Made by a program: the position numbers and the translations under genes. The notes below the pieces were generated by a model. That model searched no databases. It was not told where the DNA came from and saw only the letters and a program-made list of their open reading frames with translations. DNA of 64,000 nt from Neisseria dentiae (GTDB lineage Bacteria; Pseudomonadota; Gammaproteobacteria; Burkholderiales; Neisseriaceae): assembly GCF_024580525.1 (NCBI RefSeq), contig NZ_JANIKQ010000006.1:1-64000 (forward strand), written 5' to 3'. This document shows, in pieces, positions 33,265 to 41,590 of the stretch (position 1 is its first letter; each line of letters starts with the position of its first letter).

Positions 33265-33867
33265 ATGACCCACGCCGAACTAACCCGATTTTTCCGCCAC
33301 GCCGCCGACTACCCCGCCGCAACCCGCAACCTGCGCAACGCCCTGATTAACGGCATCGAAATGCACGAGGCCGCCGTATTGCTGGCCGTGGTGTTCCGCG
33401 AGCGGCAATGGCAGGTTTTACTCACCCGCCGCACCGCCACCCTGCCCCACCATCCCGGCCAAGTTGCCTTTGCAGGTGGGCGGCGCGACGATAGCGACAC
33501 CGACCTCACCCACACCGCCCTGCGCGAAACCGCTGAAGAAACGGGCATCACCGCCGGCTACTGGCAAACCTTTCCGCCGCTGCCGCCTTATTTCACTCCG
33601 TCGGGCTATACCGTTTCGCCCGTGCCGGCATTAAGCACCACCAATCCGCCCGTTTACCCGAATGCCGACGAAGTGGACGAGGTTTTCTATCTGCCGCTCG
33701 ATTTCGCCCTCGATAAAAAACTTTACCGCCGCCGCGACTTCAGCCATAACGGCCAAACCGTTTCCACCCCTTTTCTGCCCTATCTGCATTACGATATTTG
33801 GGGCATGACGGCGATGATTCTTTATGATTTGGCAGAAAGATATGAGCAACACAGGGGGCACGGATAA
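33265..33867 (+). CDS. Nudix hydrolase, probable CoA pyrophosphatase
   Basis: 200 aa. LLTRRTATLPHHPGQVAFAGG followed by the Nudix box ending ALRETAEETGI matches the UPF0035/NudL subgroup that cleaves CoA to phosphopantetheine and 3',5'-ADP. The catalytic REXXEE part is intact; the earlier Glu of the box is Asp (GRRDDSD). Divergent from the TPR gene. Confidence 0.87.
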   Translation: MTHAELTRFFRHAADYPAATRNLRNALINGIEMHEAAVLLAVVFRERQWQVLLTRRTATLPHHPGQVAFAGGRRDDSDTDLTHTALRETAEETGITAGYWQTFPPLPPYFTPSGYTVSPVPALSTTNPPVYPNADEVDEVFYLPLDFALDKKLYRRRDFSHNGQTVSTPFLPYLHYDIWGMTAMILYDLAERYEQHRGHG

Positions 33868-33872
33868 AGACC

Positions 33873-34009
33873 GAGACCTTTGCAAAATTCATTCAAAAAC
33901 ATCACCAAAAGTTTCTTTTTCGTCATACTCGGACTTGACCCGAGTATCCCACTTCCTTCAGAAATTCTGAAAACCAATAAAGATACTCGGGTCAAGCCCG
34001 AGTATGACG
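33873..34009. repeat. left-end GAGACC element fragment with family C paired palindrome, copy 2
   Basis: GAGACCTTTGCAAAA at 33873 is followed by a well-preserved inverted pair of ATACTCGG-type palindromes at 33921-34009, bounded by CGTCAT and ATGACG. No matching right end (TTTTGCAAAGGTCTC) is found before the next element, so this copy is truncated. The gap 33868-34324 contains only repeats. Confidence 0.75.
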
Positions 34010-34054
34010 CAGGTGTTTTAATTTATAGCGAAACCAATCAAAAAGAATCAGGCC

Positions 34055-34250
34055 GAGACCTTTGCAAAAATACCTTAAGGCCGTCTGAAATGTTTAAATC
34101 CCGTCATTCCCGCGCAGGCGGGAATCCAGATGGAAATATTGAAGTGTTGATTAAACAAATACTTGAATGCCAAGCACCTGGATTCCCACCTGCGCGGGAA
34201 TGACGGAGTTCAGATTTTTTAGATAGCAATTTGAATTTTGCAAAGGTCTC
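34055..34250. repeat. GAGACC element with dRS3 core, copy 1 (196 bp)
   Basis: Inverted ends GAGACCTTTGCAAAA / TTTTGCAAAGGTCTC enclose a DUS and two dRS3 motifs (ATTCCC-N8-GGGAAT) at 34106-34125 and 34182-34201 in inverted orientation. AGGCC flanks both sides (34050-34054 and 34251-34255), and the right AGGCC is the start of an intact DUS. Confidence 0.85.
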
Positions 34251-34287
34251 AGGCCGTCTGAAATCCGAAAAGATTTCAGACGGCCTG
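34250..34287. terminator. inverted DUS pair, terminator for the surface lipoprotein gene
   Basis: CAGGCCGTCTGAAAT / ATTTCAGACGGCCTG hairpin 37 bp after the stop of the lipoprotein gene, which reads leftwards. Confidence 0.7.
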
Positions 34288-34324
34288 TCTCAATATTACG
34301 GGTTAACCCGGTAAAACCACCGGC

Positions 34325-36103
34325 TTACGGCCGTTTGGCGCCATAGCCGCCGATAAGCTGCTTGGTGTTGCCGTCATTTTTCAAGCCGTAGGTACCGCCG
34401 ATTTCGGCAGCTTGCGCACCGTAGAATTTACCCAGCAGCCGGCCTGTCATTTGGTTGTCTGCCGTGGCGGCAGTGCCTGTAAAGCTGTTGCTGTTGGCAG
34501 ACCATGAAGCCGAGCCTTTCATGTTGTAGCCGGAAGCCGCTTGCGATTCGCGCACGCCGTTATTCAAAGCGTGAAACTGCGCATTGCTGGTTTCAAAACG
34601 CAAACCTTTTTTGGCAAAATCGGCCACGGCTTTCACATCGGCAGTCAGCTGACGGTCGGCTTTATCTTTTTCAACCAAATAAGCCGTGGTAATACCGGTA
34701 TAAGTTGCCGTGCCGCTGGTGGGCATATCGGCAACAGGGGTTTCATTACCTACACTTTGATAAGCATGGCTAATATTGTTATTCATATCAACATAATGGG
34801 CAAAAGTTTGATAAGTCCAACCGGCAGCAGCAGGATCATGCAAAGTGATACGCACCCCATTTGCAAATTTAATAACATATACCCCGTCAAATTTTTTATC
34901 GAAAGCCAATTTATCTTTGTCTTTCTGAACATAGGCAATACCTTCAACGGCATCCAACGTTTTTTCAGCACCGGCAGGCATACCATCAATTGCGTTATTG
35001 CTATTGGCATCTAGCACAACGCGCAAAAGCATTTGGTCTGTCAGTTTCGGCTCATACTTTTCTATAACAGACCAAGCCTCACTGTCACCATTATTATTGT
35101 ATTTTTCCCATGCTGAGGCCAACTCGCCAGCATCTTGCATATTTTTATTATATTGATCTTTCAACTTATCAAGAGCATCTTTCATTCCTTGCTCAGTAAA
35201 TTTTTCCTGCTCCTTCTTAGCTAATTCCAATGCATAATCATATTTAAAATCAGAGGTGTATGTAGGGCGCAAATTTTGAACAACTTTCTTAGCCTCTGCA
35301 ATTGCCTTAGGATCGGCCTCAGGATCTTTAATTATCTTCCAAGCCTCATCCAGCTTCGTATAATCCGATTTGATTCCTTCGTCTAAAGTAGTTTTTACTT
35401 CTGAATATACGCCCTTTTCCTTTCCGAACAAAGGGGCAATATCTTCTAAAGTAGAGCCGGCTGATGTGTATTTAGTGATGGAGGAGTTGGGAGTGCGATA
35501 ATTAACTTGGGAGGCAGGAGACTCTGCCGAGTTTGTTAAAACGGCACCATCCAGAACCACTTGGTCATTTTTATTTAAAACCAATGTGCGGATCAAACCG
35601 ATTTGCGAATCTACAAAGGTCGGTTTACCGTCAACCGTACGCAATTGAAGATGAGGGTTGTGCTGTTGTGCACCCGTAGAAGAAATAAAAGAAGTATGCA
35701 ACGGAGCAGGCAGATTTAAAGGTGCCAAACTGTTGTTATCACTGATTTCGGAAGTATCAACGGTGCTGCCGCTGCCGGTTGACGTACCGGCAGCCGATGC
35801 TGCGGCCAATGCGTTCAACGCCGCTGCGAGTTTGTCTTTCTGCTCTTTGCTGATTAAGGATTTCTGGCTGTCGCTCAGGCGGTTGTAGCTTTGTGCGGCC
35901 GCCTCTACGCTTGCCTTGTCTTCCAGTGTGATTTCGGCAGCTTCGTCCAGCGCTTCGATCATGTTCATTACGTTGCGTGCGGCAACGGCGTTATCGACCA
36001 AATCTGTGCTGGTCGAACCGCCTCCCCCGCCTCCGCAGGCGGCTAAAACGGCTGCGCAGGCGATGGTGAGTGCAATGTGTTTTACGGTTGTTTTCTTAGA
36101 CAT
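34325..36103 (-). CDS. mosaic surface lipoprotein with TbpB-like C-terminal barrel
   Basis: 592 aa. Lipobox LAA-C at C23 followed by a glycine run, typical of Slam-exported neisserial lipoproteins. Residues about 40-100 resemble the ITLEDKxxVExA...L(S/T)xxQKxLI helical module seen in Gram-positive surface proteins. Residues about 210-450 are charged and encoded by AT-rich DNA. The end (FTGTAATADNQ; GRLLGKFYGAQAAEIGGTYG) is the TbpB/HpuA-type barrel signature. No Slam, TonB receptor or iron gene is adjacent. Ligand unknown. The AT-rich upstream region 36104-36250 should hold its promoter. Confidence 0.8.
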   Translation of the reverse strand: MSKKTTVKHIALTIACAAVLAACGGGGGGSTSTDLVDNAVAARNVMNMIEALDEAAEITLEDKASVEAAAQSYNRLSDSQKSLISKEQKDKLAAALNALAAASAAGTSTGSGSTVDTSEISDNNSLAPLNLPAPLHTSFISSTGAQQHNPHLQLRTVDGKPTFVDSQIGLIRTLVLNKNDQVVLDGAVLTNSAESPASQVNYRTPNSSITKYTSAGSTLEDIAPLFGKEKGVYSEVKTTLDEGIKSDYTKLDEAWKIIKDPEADPKAIAEAKKVVQNLRPTYTSDFKYDYALELAKKEQEKFTEQGMKDALDKLKDQYNKNMQDAGELASAWEKYNNNGDSEAWSVIEKYEPKLTDQMLLRVVLDANSNNAIDGMPAGAEKTLDAVEGIAYVQKDKDKLAFDKKFDGVYVIKFANGVRITLHDPAAAGWTYQTFAHYVDMNNNISHAYQSVGNETPVADMPTSGTATYTGITTAYLVEKDKADRQLTADVKAVADFAKKGLRFETSNAQFHALNNGVRESQAASGYNMKGSASWSANSNSFTGTAATADNQMTGRLLGKFYGAQAAEIGGTYGLKNDGNTKQLIGGYGAKRP

Positions 36104-36340
36104 GATATCCCCTTAGGTTAATGGTTCGGCCGGCGGAAAAGGTTTTCCTTCGGAAATTACAATTCATAACAAATTTGAGAAATTGTAAATTAATGCTTGT
36201 TTAAACACAATTGTCATTAACAATTGTGCGGGTTTTGCTGAGGGACATATATCTATTTTGCAACATTGGAACAGGGGTTTTGCCCCGGTAACGAAACAGC
36301 GATGCGGCGCCGGAACGAGGTTTTCCGGCGGGTGAAAAAA

Positions 36341-36368
36341 GATACTCGGGTCAAGCCCGAGTATGACG
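36341..36368. repeat. family C half-element, copy 3
   Basis: Single GATACTCGGG-N5-CCCGAGTATGACG unit. It is followed by a right-end fragment TGCAAAGGTTTC at 36401-36412 that directly precedes the next GAGACC element, suggesting a tandem arrangement. The gap 36104-36618 holds repeats and the presumed lipoprotein promoter only. Confidence 0.7.
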
Positions 36369-36417
36369 GTAGTTGGGTATTTCAGACGGCCTAATTAACT
36401 TGCAAAGGTTTCAGGCT

Positions 36418-36584
36418 GAGACCTTTGCAAAAAATGCGTTTTAATCCTGAATTTATTTATGTTTCGTCATACCCGGGCTTGACCCGGGTATCTGTTATTT
36501 CTTTTGAAACAAAAAGATGCCCGGGTCAAGCCCGGGCATGACGAAGAGGGTTTAATATGCCGAAAAGAATTTTGCAAAGGTTTC
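36418..36584. repeat. GAGACC element with family C core (167 bp), uninterrupted copy
   Basis: GAGACCTTTGCAAAA left end, TTTTGCAAAGGTTTC right end, enclosing an inverted family C pair (36465-36542). Flanks AGGCT and AGGCC. The same element at 49905-50263 carries a family B insertion, so this is the empty-site version (site at GTTTTAATCCTG, 36438-36449). Confidence 0.85.
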
Positions 36585-36612
36585 AGGCCGTCTGAATCTT
36601 TCAGACGGCCTG
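36584..36612 (-). terminator. terminator of the PLD lipoprotein gene
   Basis: CAGGCCGTCTGAA / TTCAGACGGCCTG with a short loop, just after the minus-strand stop at 36619. Confidence 0.7.
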
Positions 36613-36618
36613 TTGCTT

Positions 36619-38151
36619 TTACAGCAATCCTTCTATCGGCAGAATGGAAAGTATTTTTACGGTGATGCGTTTCCAAAAGCCTGCTTCGGGTTCTTTTTTG
36701 GAAACTGTGCCGTCTTCCGGATCTTGCCATTGCAGTTTGTTGTGTTTGCCGAGGGTAACCTTGTAGGCATATGCGGGGGTGATTTCTACCAATCTGTGCT
36801 GCATATCCTGCGCCAGCTGCGGGCTTTCGATAACCACGCCCATTTCGGTGTTGAGCCGTGCGGAACGCGGGTCGAGATTGAACGAACCGATAAATACGCG
36901 CTGCTGATCGACGATAAAGGTTTTGGCGTGCAGGCTGGTGGACGAGCTGCCCGTTAAGCCGCGGTCTTTGGTTTTGGGCACGGCATGAACGGCTTTGAGT
37001 TCGTATAAATCAACGCCTGATTTAAGCAGGGGCTTGCGGTATTTGGCATAGCCGGAATGCACGGCGGCCACGTCGGTGGCTTGCAGGGAATTGGTGAGCA
37101 CGGTGATGTCAACACCTTGTTTTTTCAAATCGGCAATGGCTTCGGTGCCGGATTTGGTGGGCACGAAGTAAGGCGATACCAAATAGATTTCTTTTTCGGG
37201 CGAACCTAGGGCTTCGTCGAGTTTGTCGCTGATTTGCGGTTTGTCGCGGGCGCGGTCTAGCGCTTTGGCTGGGTCGTCGCTAACAAGTTTGGTTTTGACG
37301 TGCCGCCATTGGATGCGGTTGTTTTTGATGGCTTCGAACAGTTGCGACTGTTCCAAATCGCGGCGGTAGCGGGCGAGGGTTTGGTTGCGGTCGTTATCGC
37401 TGATTTCGAGTTCTGCGCGGCCTTTCTCTGCGTTGGCGCGGCGCACGATGCGCTCGAACGGGTAGGCCGATTCGCTCGCCCAGTAGCGGTCGAAATCTTC
37501 GGAAACTTCGGTTACGACGCGGCCGGTGGCAAGGATATCGACATCGGCAAAAGCGGTGTCTGCGCCGATGTTGAAGTATTCGTCGCCGATATTTCGCCCG
37601 CCGACGATGGTGGCGTGGTTATCGGCGGTGAGCGATTTGTTGTGCATACGGCGGTTGAGGCGCGGGAAATCGGTGAGATAGCCCAGCGCGCGCCATTTGC
37701 GTGTGAGAAAGGGGTTGAACAGGCGGATTTCGATATTGGGGTGGCTGTCGAGTGCGGCGAGTATGTTGTCCAGCCCGTTGGTATTGTTGTCGTCGAGCAG
37801 CAGCCGCACGCGCACGCCGCGCTCGGCTGCGCGGTGCAGCATGTTGAAAAGGATTCTGCCGGAAACGTCTTTATGCCAGATGTAGTATTGCAAGTCGAGC
37901 GTGTGGTCGGCCGCATCGATCAGGGTGGCGCGGGCAACGAAGGCATCGTGTGCGTCATCGAGCACATAGATGCCCGAAGTATCCGGCTCTAAATCGGCCT
38001 GCCCTGCTTTGGCGGGCGTGAGCGCGGAAACGAGGCGCGGCGAGGCGGGCACGTCGAGGTATTGGCTGACTGTGCGGTTTTCTAATGAAGGCAGGCTCAT
38101 ACAACCGGTAAGGATGGCTGGCAGGGTTAATAAAATGATGTGTGGTTTCAT
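36619..38151 (-). CDS. phospholipase D-family lipoprotein (cardiolipin synthase C-like)
   Basis: 510 aa. Lipobox LTG-C with C17. Two HKD catalytic motifs: HNKSLTADNHATIVGGRNIGDEY near residue 172 and HAKTFIVDQQRVFIGSFNLD near 408. The arrangement and length match ClsC-like PLD proteins, which form phosphatidyl-transfer products; hydrolytic phospholipase activity is an alternative. Membrane-anchored in the periplasm (inference from the lipobox). Confidence 0.9.
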   Translation of the reverse strand: MKPHIILLTLPAILTGCMSLPSLENRTVSQYLDVPASPRLVSALTPAKAGQADLEPDTSGIYVLDDAHDAFVARATLIDAADHTLDLQYYIWHKDVSGRILFNMLHRAAERGVRVRLLLDDNNTNGLDNILAALDSHPNIEIRLFNPFLTRKWRALGYLTDFPRLNRRMHNKSLTADNHATIVGGRNIGDEYFNIGADTAFADVDILATGRVVTEVSEDFDRYWASESAYPFERIVRRANAEKGRAELEISDNDRNQTLARYRRDLEQSQLFEAIKNNRIQWRHVKTKLVSDDPAKALDRARDKPQISDKLDEALGSPEKEIYLVSPYFVPTKSGTEAIADLKKQGVDITVLTNSLQATDVAAVHSGYAKYRKPLLKSGVDLYELKAVHAVPKTKDRGLTGSSSTSLHAKTFIVDQQRVFIGSFNLDPRSARLNTEMGVVIESPQLAQDMQHRLVEITPAYAYKVTLGKHNKLQWQDPEDGTVSKKEPEAGFWKRITVKILSILPIEGLL

Positions 38152-38206
38152 GCGTTTTCGGGTGGTGTTCAGACGGCCTGAACACGTTTTCTTGTTGCAG
38201 GGTATT

Positions 38207-39601
38207 TTACCCTTTTTTTGCTTCGACCAGATTTTGGCCGTCTGAACGGTGCAAACGGACGAATATCAGGCTGGATACAAAGGTAATGGCACCGGTGGCG
38301 GCGAAGGTGCAGCGGAAGGCGGTGTGCAGGTTGCCGCCTGCCAGGCTGCTGCGGCTGAACCATTGCAGCATCAGCGCGCCCAATGCGATGCCGAATCCCA
38401 TGGCAAGCTGCTGGTTAACCGCCATCAGGCTGTTGCCGCTGCCGGTTTGATAGGGGCGCAAATCGGCAATGGTGAGGGTGTTCATGGCGGAAAACTGTAT
38501 CGAATTGCACAAGCCTATGCCGAACAGCAGCGCCACCCATACCCACAGGGGCGCGTTGGCAGGCGGCAGCGCTACCGCTGCAATCAGCAGCCCGAGAATG
38601 CGGGTGTTGCCGATCAGCACTTTGCGGTAGCCGAAGCGGGTCATAATCGGTTTAATCAGCGGCTTCACCAATAGCGAGGCCAACGCCATCGGCGCCACCA
38701 GCCAGCCCGACAGGCTGGCGCTGAAGCCGAGCGCCACTTGAAACATCAGCGCCAATAAAAACGGCGCCGAGCTGATGCCCAAGCGGCTGGCCAGATTTCC
38801 GCCCAGCCCGATGCGGAACGTGCGCACCTGAAGCAGGTGGCCTGCATAAATCGGGTCTTCGTCGCGCTTGGCGTGTTCGCGGTAAAGCCACAATGCCGCT
38901 GCTCCGAACACCGCCAGCAGCACTGAAAACAGCAACGCTCCGGGGTGGGTGATGATTTCCACCGACAAACTCAGGGCGCAGGCTGCAGCGGCAAACAGCA
39001 GAAAGCCCACCATATCGAAACGGCCTTTCTCGCCTTTGATGTTGGGCATAACTTTCAAAGCCAGCCAGATGCCCAATGCGCCGATGGGCAGGTTAATCAG
39101 AAAAATCCAGTGCCAACTTGCATATTCCACCAGATAGCCGCCCACCAGCGGCCCCAATATCGGGCCGATTAGCGCGGGCATCACGGCATAATTGATGGCA
39201 TTGAGCAGCTGCGATTTTTCATACACCCGCATCAGGGTCAGCCGCGGCACCGGCGCCAGCATCGAACCGCCCAGCCCCTGCACCACCCGCGCCAGCACCA
39301 GCATGGGCAGGTTGGGCGCGGCGGCGCACAGCAGCGAGCCGGTCATAAACAGCCCCATTGCGGTAACAAACACATTGCGCGTGCCGAAACGGTCGACCAG
39401 GTAACCGCTCAGAGGTATCAGCAGCGCCAGCGTCAGCACATAAGCAATCACCGCCGACTGCATATTGAGCGGCGATTCGTTCAAACCGGCCGCCATTTTC
39501 GGCAGCGCGGTGTTGAGTATGGTGGTATCGAGCATCTGCATGAAGATGGCAACGGCCAGCAACATGGGCAGATATTTTGACGGTGCGGATCGGGTGGTCA
39601 T
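38207..39601 (-). CDS. MFS multidrug transporter (DHA2/MdtD-like, 14-TM)
   Basis: 464 aa. FMQMLDTTILNTALPKMA near the N-terminus, YLVDRFGTRNVF (motif A), ARVVQGLGGSMLAPV (motif B/C) and VEYASWHWIFLINLPIG are signature stretches of EmrB/MdtD-type drug:proton antiporters. Start 39601 (MTTRSAPSKYL) chosen by homology over an in-frame ATG at 39676, which reads through a DUS (SDGL). No EmrA-type adaptor is adjacent. Confidence 0.9.
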   Translation of the reverse strand: MTTRSAPSKYLPMLLAVAIFMQMLDTTILNTALPKMAAGLNESPLNMQSAVIAYVLTLALLIPLSGYLVDRFGTRNVFVTAMGLFMTGSLLCAAAPNLPMLVLARVVQGLGGSMLAPVPRLTLMRVYEKSQLLNAINYAVMPALIGPILGPLVGGYLVEYASWHWIFLINLPIGALGIWLALKVMPNIKGEKGRFDMVGFLLFAAAACALSLSVEIITHPGALLFSVLLAVFGAAALWLYREHAKRDEDPIYAGHLLQVRTFRIGLGGNLASRLGISSAPFLLALMFQVALGFSASLSGWLVAPMALASLLVKPLIKPIMTRFGYRKVLIGNTRILGLLIAAVALPPANAPLWVWVALLFGIGLCNSIQFSAMNTLTIADLRPYQTGSGNSLMAVNQQLAMGFGIALGALMLQWFSRSSLAGGNLHTAFRCTFAATGAITFVSSLIFVRLHRSDGQNLVEAKKG

Positions 39602-39798
39602 GGAGCGGTTGGACAGGCCGTCTGAAAATATGCGGGCGGCGTTTTGCCGAAAACCGGATTGTACGCGAAAGCGCAACGGCTTGATATAAGGTTTGCTTTT
39701 GTTTTCATGGCACTATATGAATCCACTTAAATTTTCGGTACAAAGCAACAAGCCGAAGGCGGTACAGATAAGTCAAGCTATTTATTAACAACAGTTTT

Positions 39799-39887
39799 CG
39801 TCATACTCGGGCTTGACCCGAGTATCTCACTTTCTTAAAAAGCTTCTAAAATCCAAAAAGATACTCGGGTCAAGCCCGAGTATGACG
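39799..39887. repeat. family C paired palindrome, copy 5
   Basis: Inverted pair of ATACTCGGG-N5-CCCGAGTAT units with CGTCAT / ATGACG ends and a spacer of about 40 nt; both units nearly perfect. Nothing else is visible in 39602-40053 except the presumed dapC promoter. Confidence 0.85.
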
Positions 39888-40053
39888 TGTGTACTTTTTT
39901 CTTAAGTTGATTGGCCATATAACTATTCAACGGCCTTCAACAAGCCGACGGGCTTTACTGCTGACGGAGTCCCGCCCTTGCAACCGCACGCCCCGCGCGA
40001 TTGATGTTAAGATACGCATTCTTTTCAATAGCACGCCGTCCGAACCCACACTT

Positions 40054-41244
40054 ATGAACCCGTTACTCGACACCCTCAAACCCTATCCTTTCGCCCGTTT
40101 GCGCGAAGCCATGGCCGGGCTGGAAGCGCCCGCCGGCACCGCCCCCGTGCCGCTGCACATCGGCGAACCCAAACACCCCACCCCCGCCGTGATTACCGAC
40201 GCGCTTACCGCTTCTTTGGCCGAGCTTGAAAAATACCCCCTTTCCGCCGGGCTGCCCGAACTGCGGCAGGCCTGTGCCGGCTGGGCGGCGCGCCGCTACG
40301 ACGGCCTGCAACTCGACCCCGAAACCGAAATCCTGCCCGTGCTCGGCAGCCGCGAAGCGCTGTTTTCGTTTGCCCAAGTGGTGCTGGAACACGTTTCAGA
40401 CGGCTCCAAACCCGCCGTTGTCAGCCCCAATCCGTTTTATCAGATTTACGAAGGCGCCACCCTGCTCGGCGGCGGCGAAATCCACTTTGCCAACAGCCGC
40501 GCCCCGCGCTTTCTGCCCGACTGGAGCCAAGTGCCCGAAACCGTTTGGCAGCGCACCAAACTGGTGTTCGTTTGCTCGCCCGACAACCCCAGCGGCAGCG
40601 TGATGCAGCTTGACGATTGGGCGGAACTCTTCGCTCTGCAAGACCGCTACGGCTTCGTTATCGCTTCCGACGAATGCTATTCCGAAATCTATTTCGGCGG
40701 CAACAAACCCATCGGCGGCCTGCAAGCCGCGCAGCAGCTCGGCCGCAGCAACAAAGGCATCGTGATGTTTACCAGCCTCTCCAAACGCTCCAACGTGCCC
40801 GGCCTGCGCTCCGGCTTCGTTGCGGGCGACGTAGAGCTTCTCAAAGCCTTCCTGCTCTACCGCACCTATCACGGCAGCGCCATGAGCATCCCCGTGCAGC
40901 GCGCCAGCATCGCCGCTTGGAACGACGAAGCCCACGTTATCGAAAACCGCCGCCTGTATCAGGAAAAATTCGACAAAGTGCTGCCTATCCTGCAAACCGT
41001 TTTCGACGTGCGCCTGCCCGACGCTTCGTTTTATATCTGGCTGAAAGTGCCCGACGGCGACGACTTGGCCTTTGCCAAAACGCTGTGGCAGCAGGCCGCC
41101 ATCCAAGTGTTGCCCGGCCGCTTTTTGGCCCGCGACACCGAACACGGCAACCCGGGCGCGGGTTATGTGCGCATCGCGCTGGTGGCCGATGTGGAAACCT
41201 GCGTTAAAGCGGCCCAAACCATTGCGGCGCTATACCGCCGCTAA
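40054..41244 (+). CDS. dapC: succinyldiaminopimelate transaminase
   Basis: 396 aa, fold-type I PLP aminotransferase. LHIGEPKHPTP, YPLSAGLPELRQA, CSPDNPSGSVM and the PLP lysine in TSLSKRSNVPGLRSGF fit the DapC subgroup of beta-proteobacteria, which transaminates N-succinyl-2-amino-6-ketopimelate in lysine and peptidoglycan synthesis. ATG 40054 is chosen by homology; the frame is open back to 39889 through repeat DNA. Confidence 0.92.
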   Translation: MNPLLDTLKPYPFARLREAMAGLEAPAGTAPVPLHIGEPKHPTPAVITDALTASLAELEKYPLSAGLPELRQACAGWAARRYDGLQLDPETEILPVLGSREALFSFAQVVLEHVSDGSKPAVVSPNPFYQIYEGATLLGGGEIHFANSRAPRFLPDWSQVPETVWQRTKLVFVCSPDNPSGSVMQLDDWAELFALQDRYGFVIASDECYSEIYFGGNKPIGGLQAAQQLGRSNKGIVMFTSLSKRSNVPGLRSGFVAGDVELLKAFLLYRTYHGSAMSIPVQRASIAAWNDEAHVIENRRLYQEKFDKVLPILQTVFDVRLPDASFYIWLKVPDGDDLAFAKTLWQQAAIQVLPGRFLARDTEHGNPGAGYVRIALVADVETCVKAAQTIAALYRR

Positions 41245-41348
41245 ACGGCTGCCATAACGGCAGGGTGTTTGATGCGCCCTGCTTCTTAATCTGTGCTGCC
41301 GGTGCAAACCGCTTATAGGCCGGAATCTTTGTAAAAAACCCGAAGGCC

Positions 41349-41539
41349 GGCACCTTTGCAAAAATACCCCTAATGCCGTCTGAAATGCTTAAATTCCGTC
41401 ATTTCCGCGCAGGCGGGGATCTAACCTTAAAACTATTAATTATTTTATTTCAATAACTTATTAAATTCCGGATTCCCGCCTACGCGGGAATGACGATGGT
41501 TGAATATTTCAGACGGCCTAAACAACTTGCAAGGGTCTC
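41349..41539. repeat. GAGACC element with dRS3 core, copy 2 (191 bp)
   Basis: Degenerate left end GGCACCTTTGCAAAA, right end CAAGGGTCTC, an internal DUS-like GCCGTCTGAAA and two dRS3 units (41401-41420 diverged; 41472-41491 exact). AGGCC flanks both ends (41344-41348 and 41540-41544). A further degenerate left end with its own AGGCC precedes it at about 41328. The gap 41245-41590 has no gene. Confidence 0.75.
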
Positions 41540-41590
41540 AGGCCGTCTGAAACCCAATCTGCCTACTCCAACCCGCCGCTGTTCTGAATC

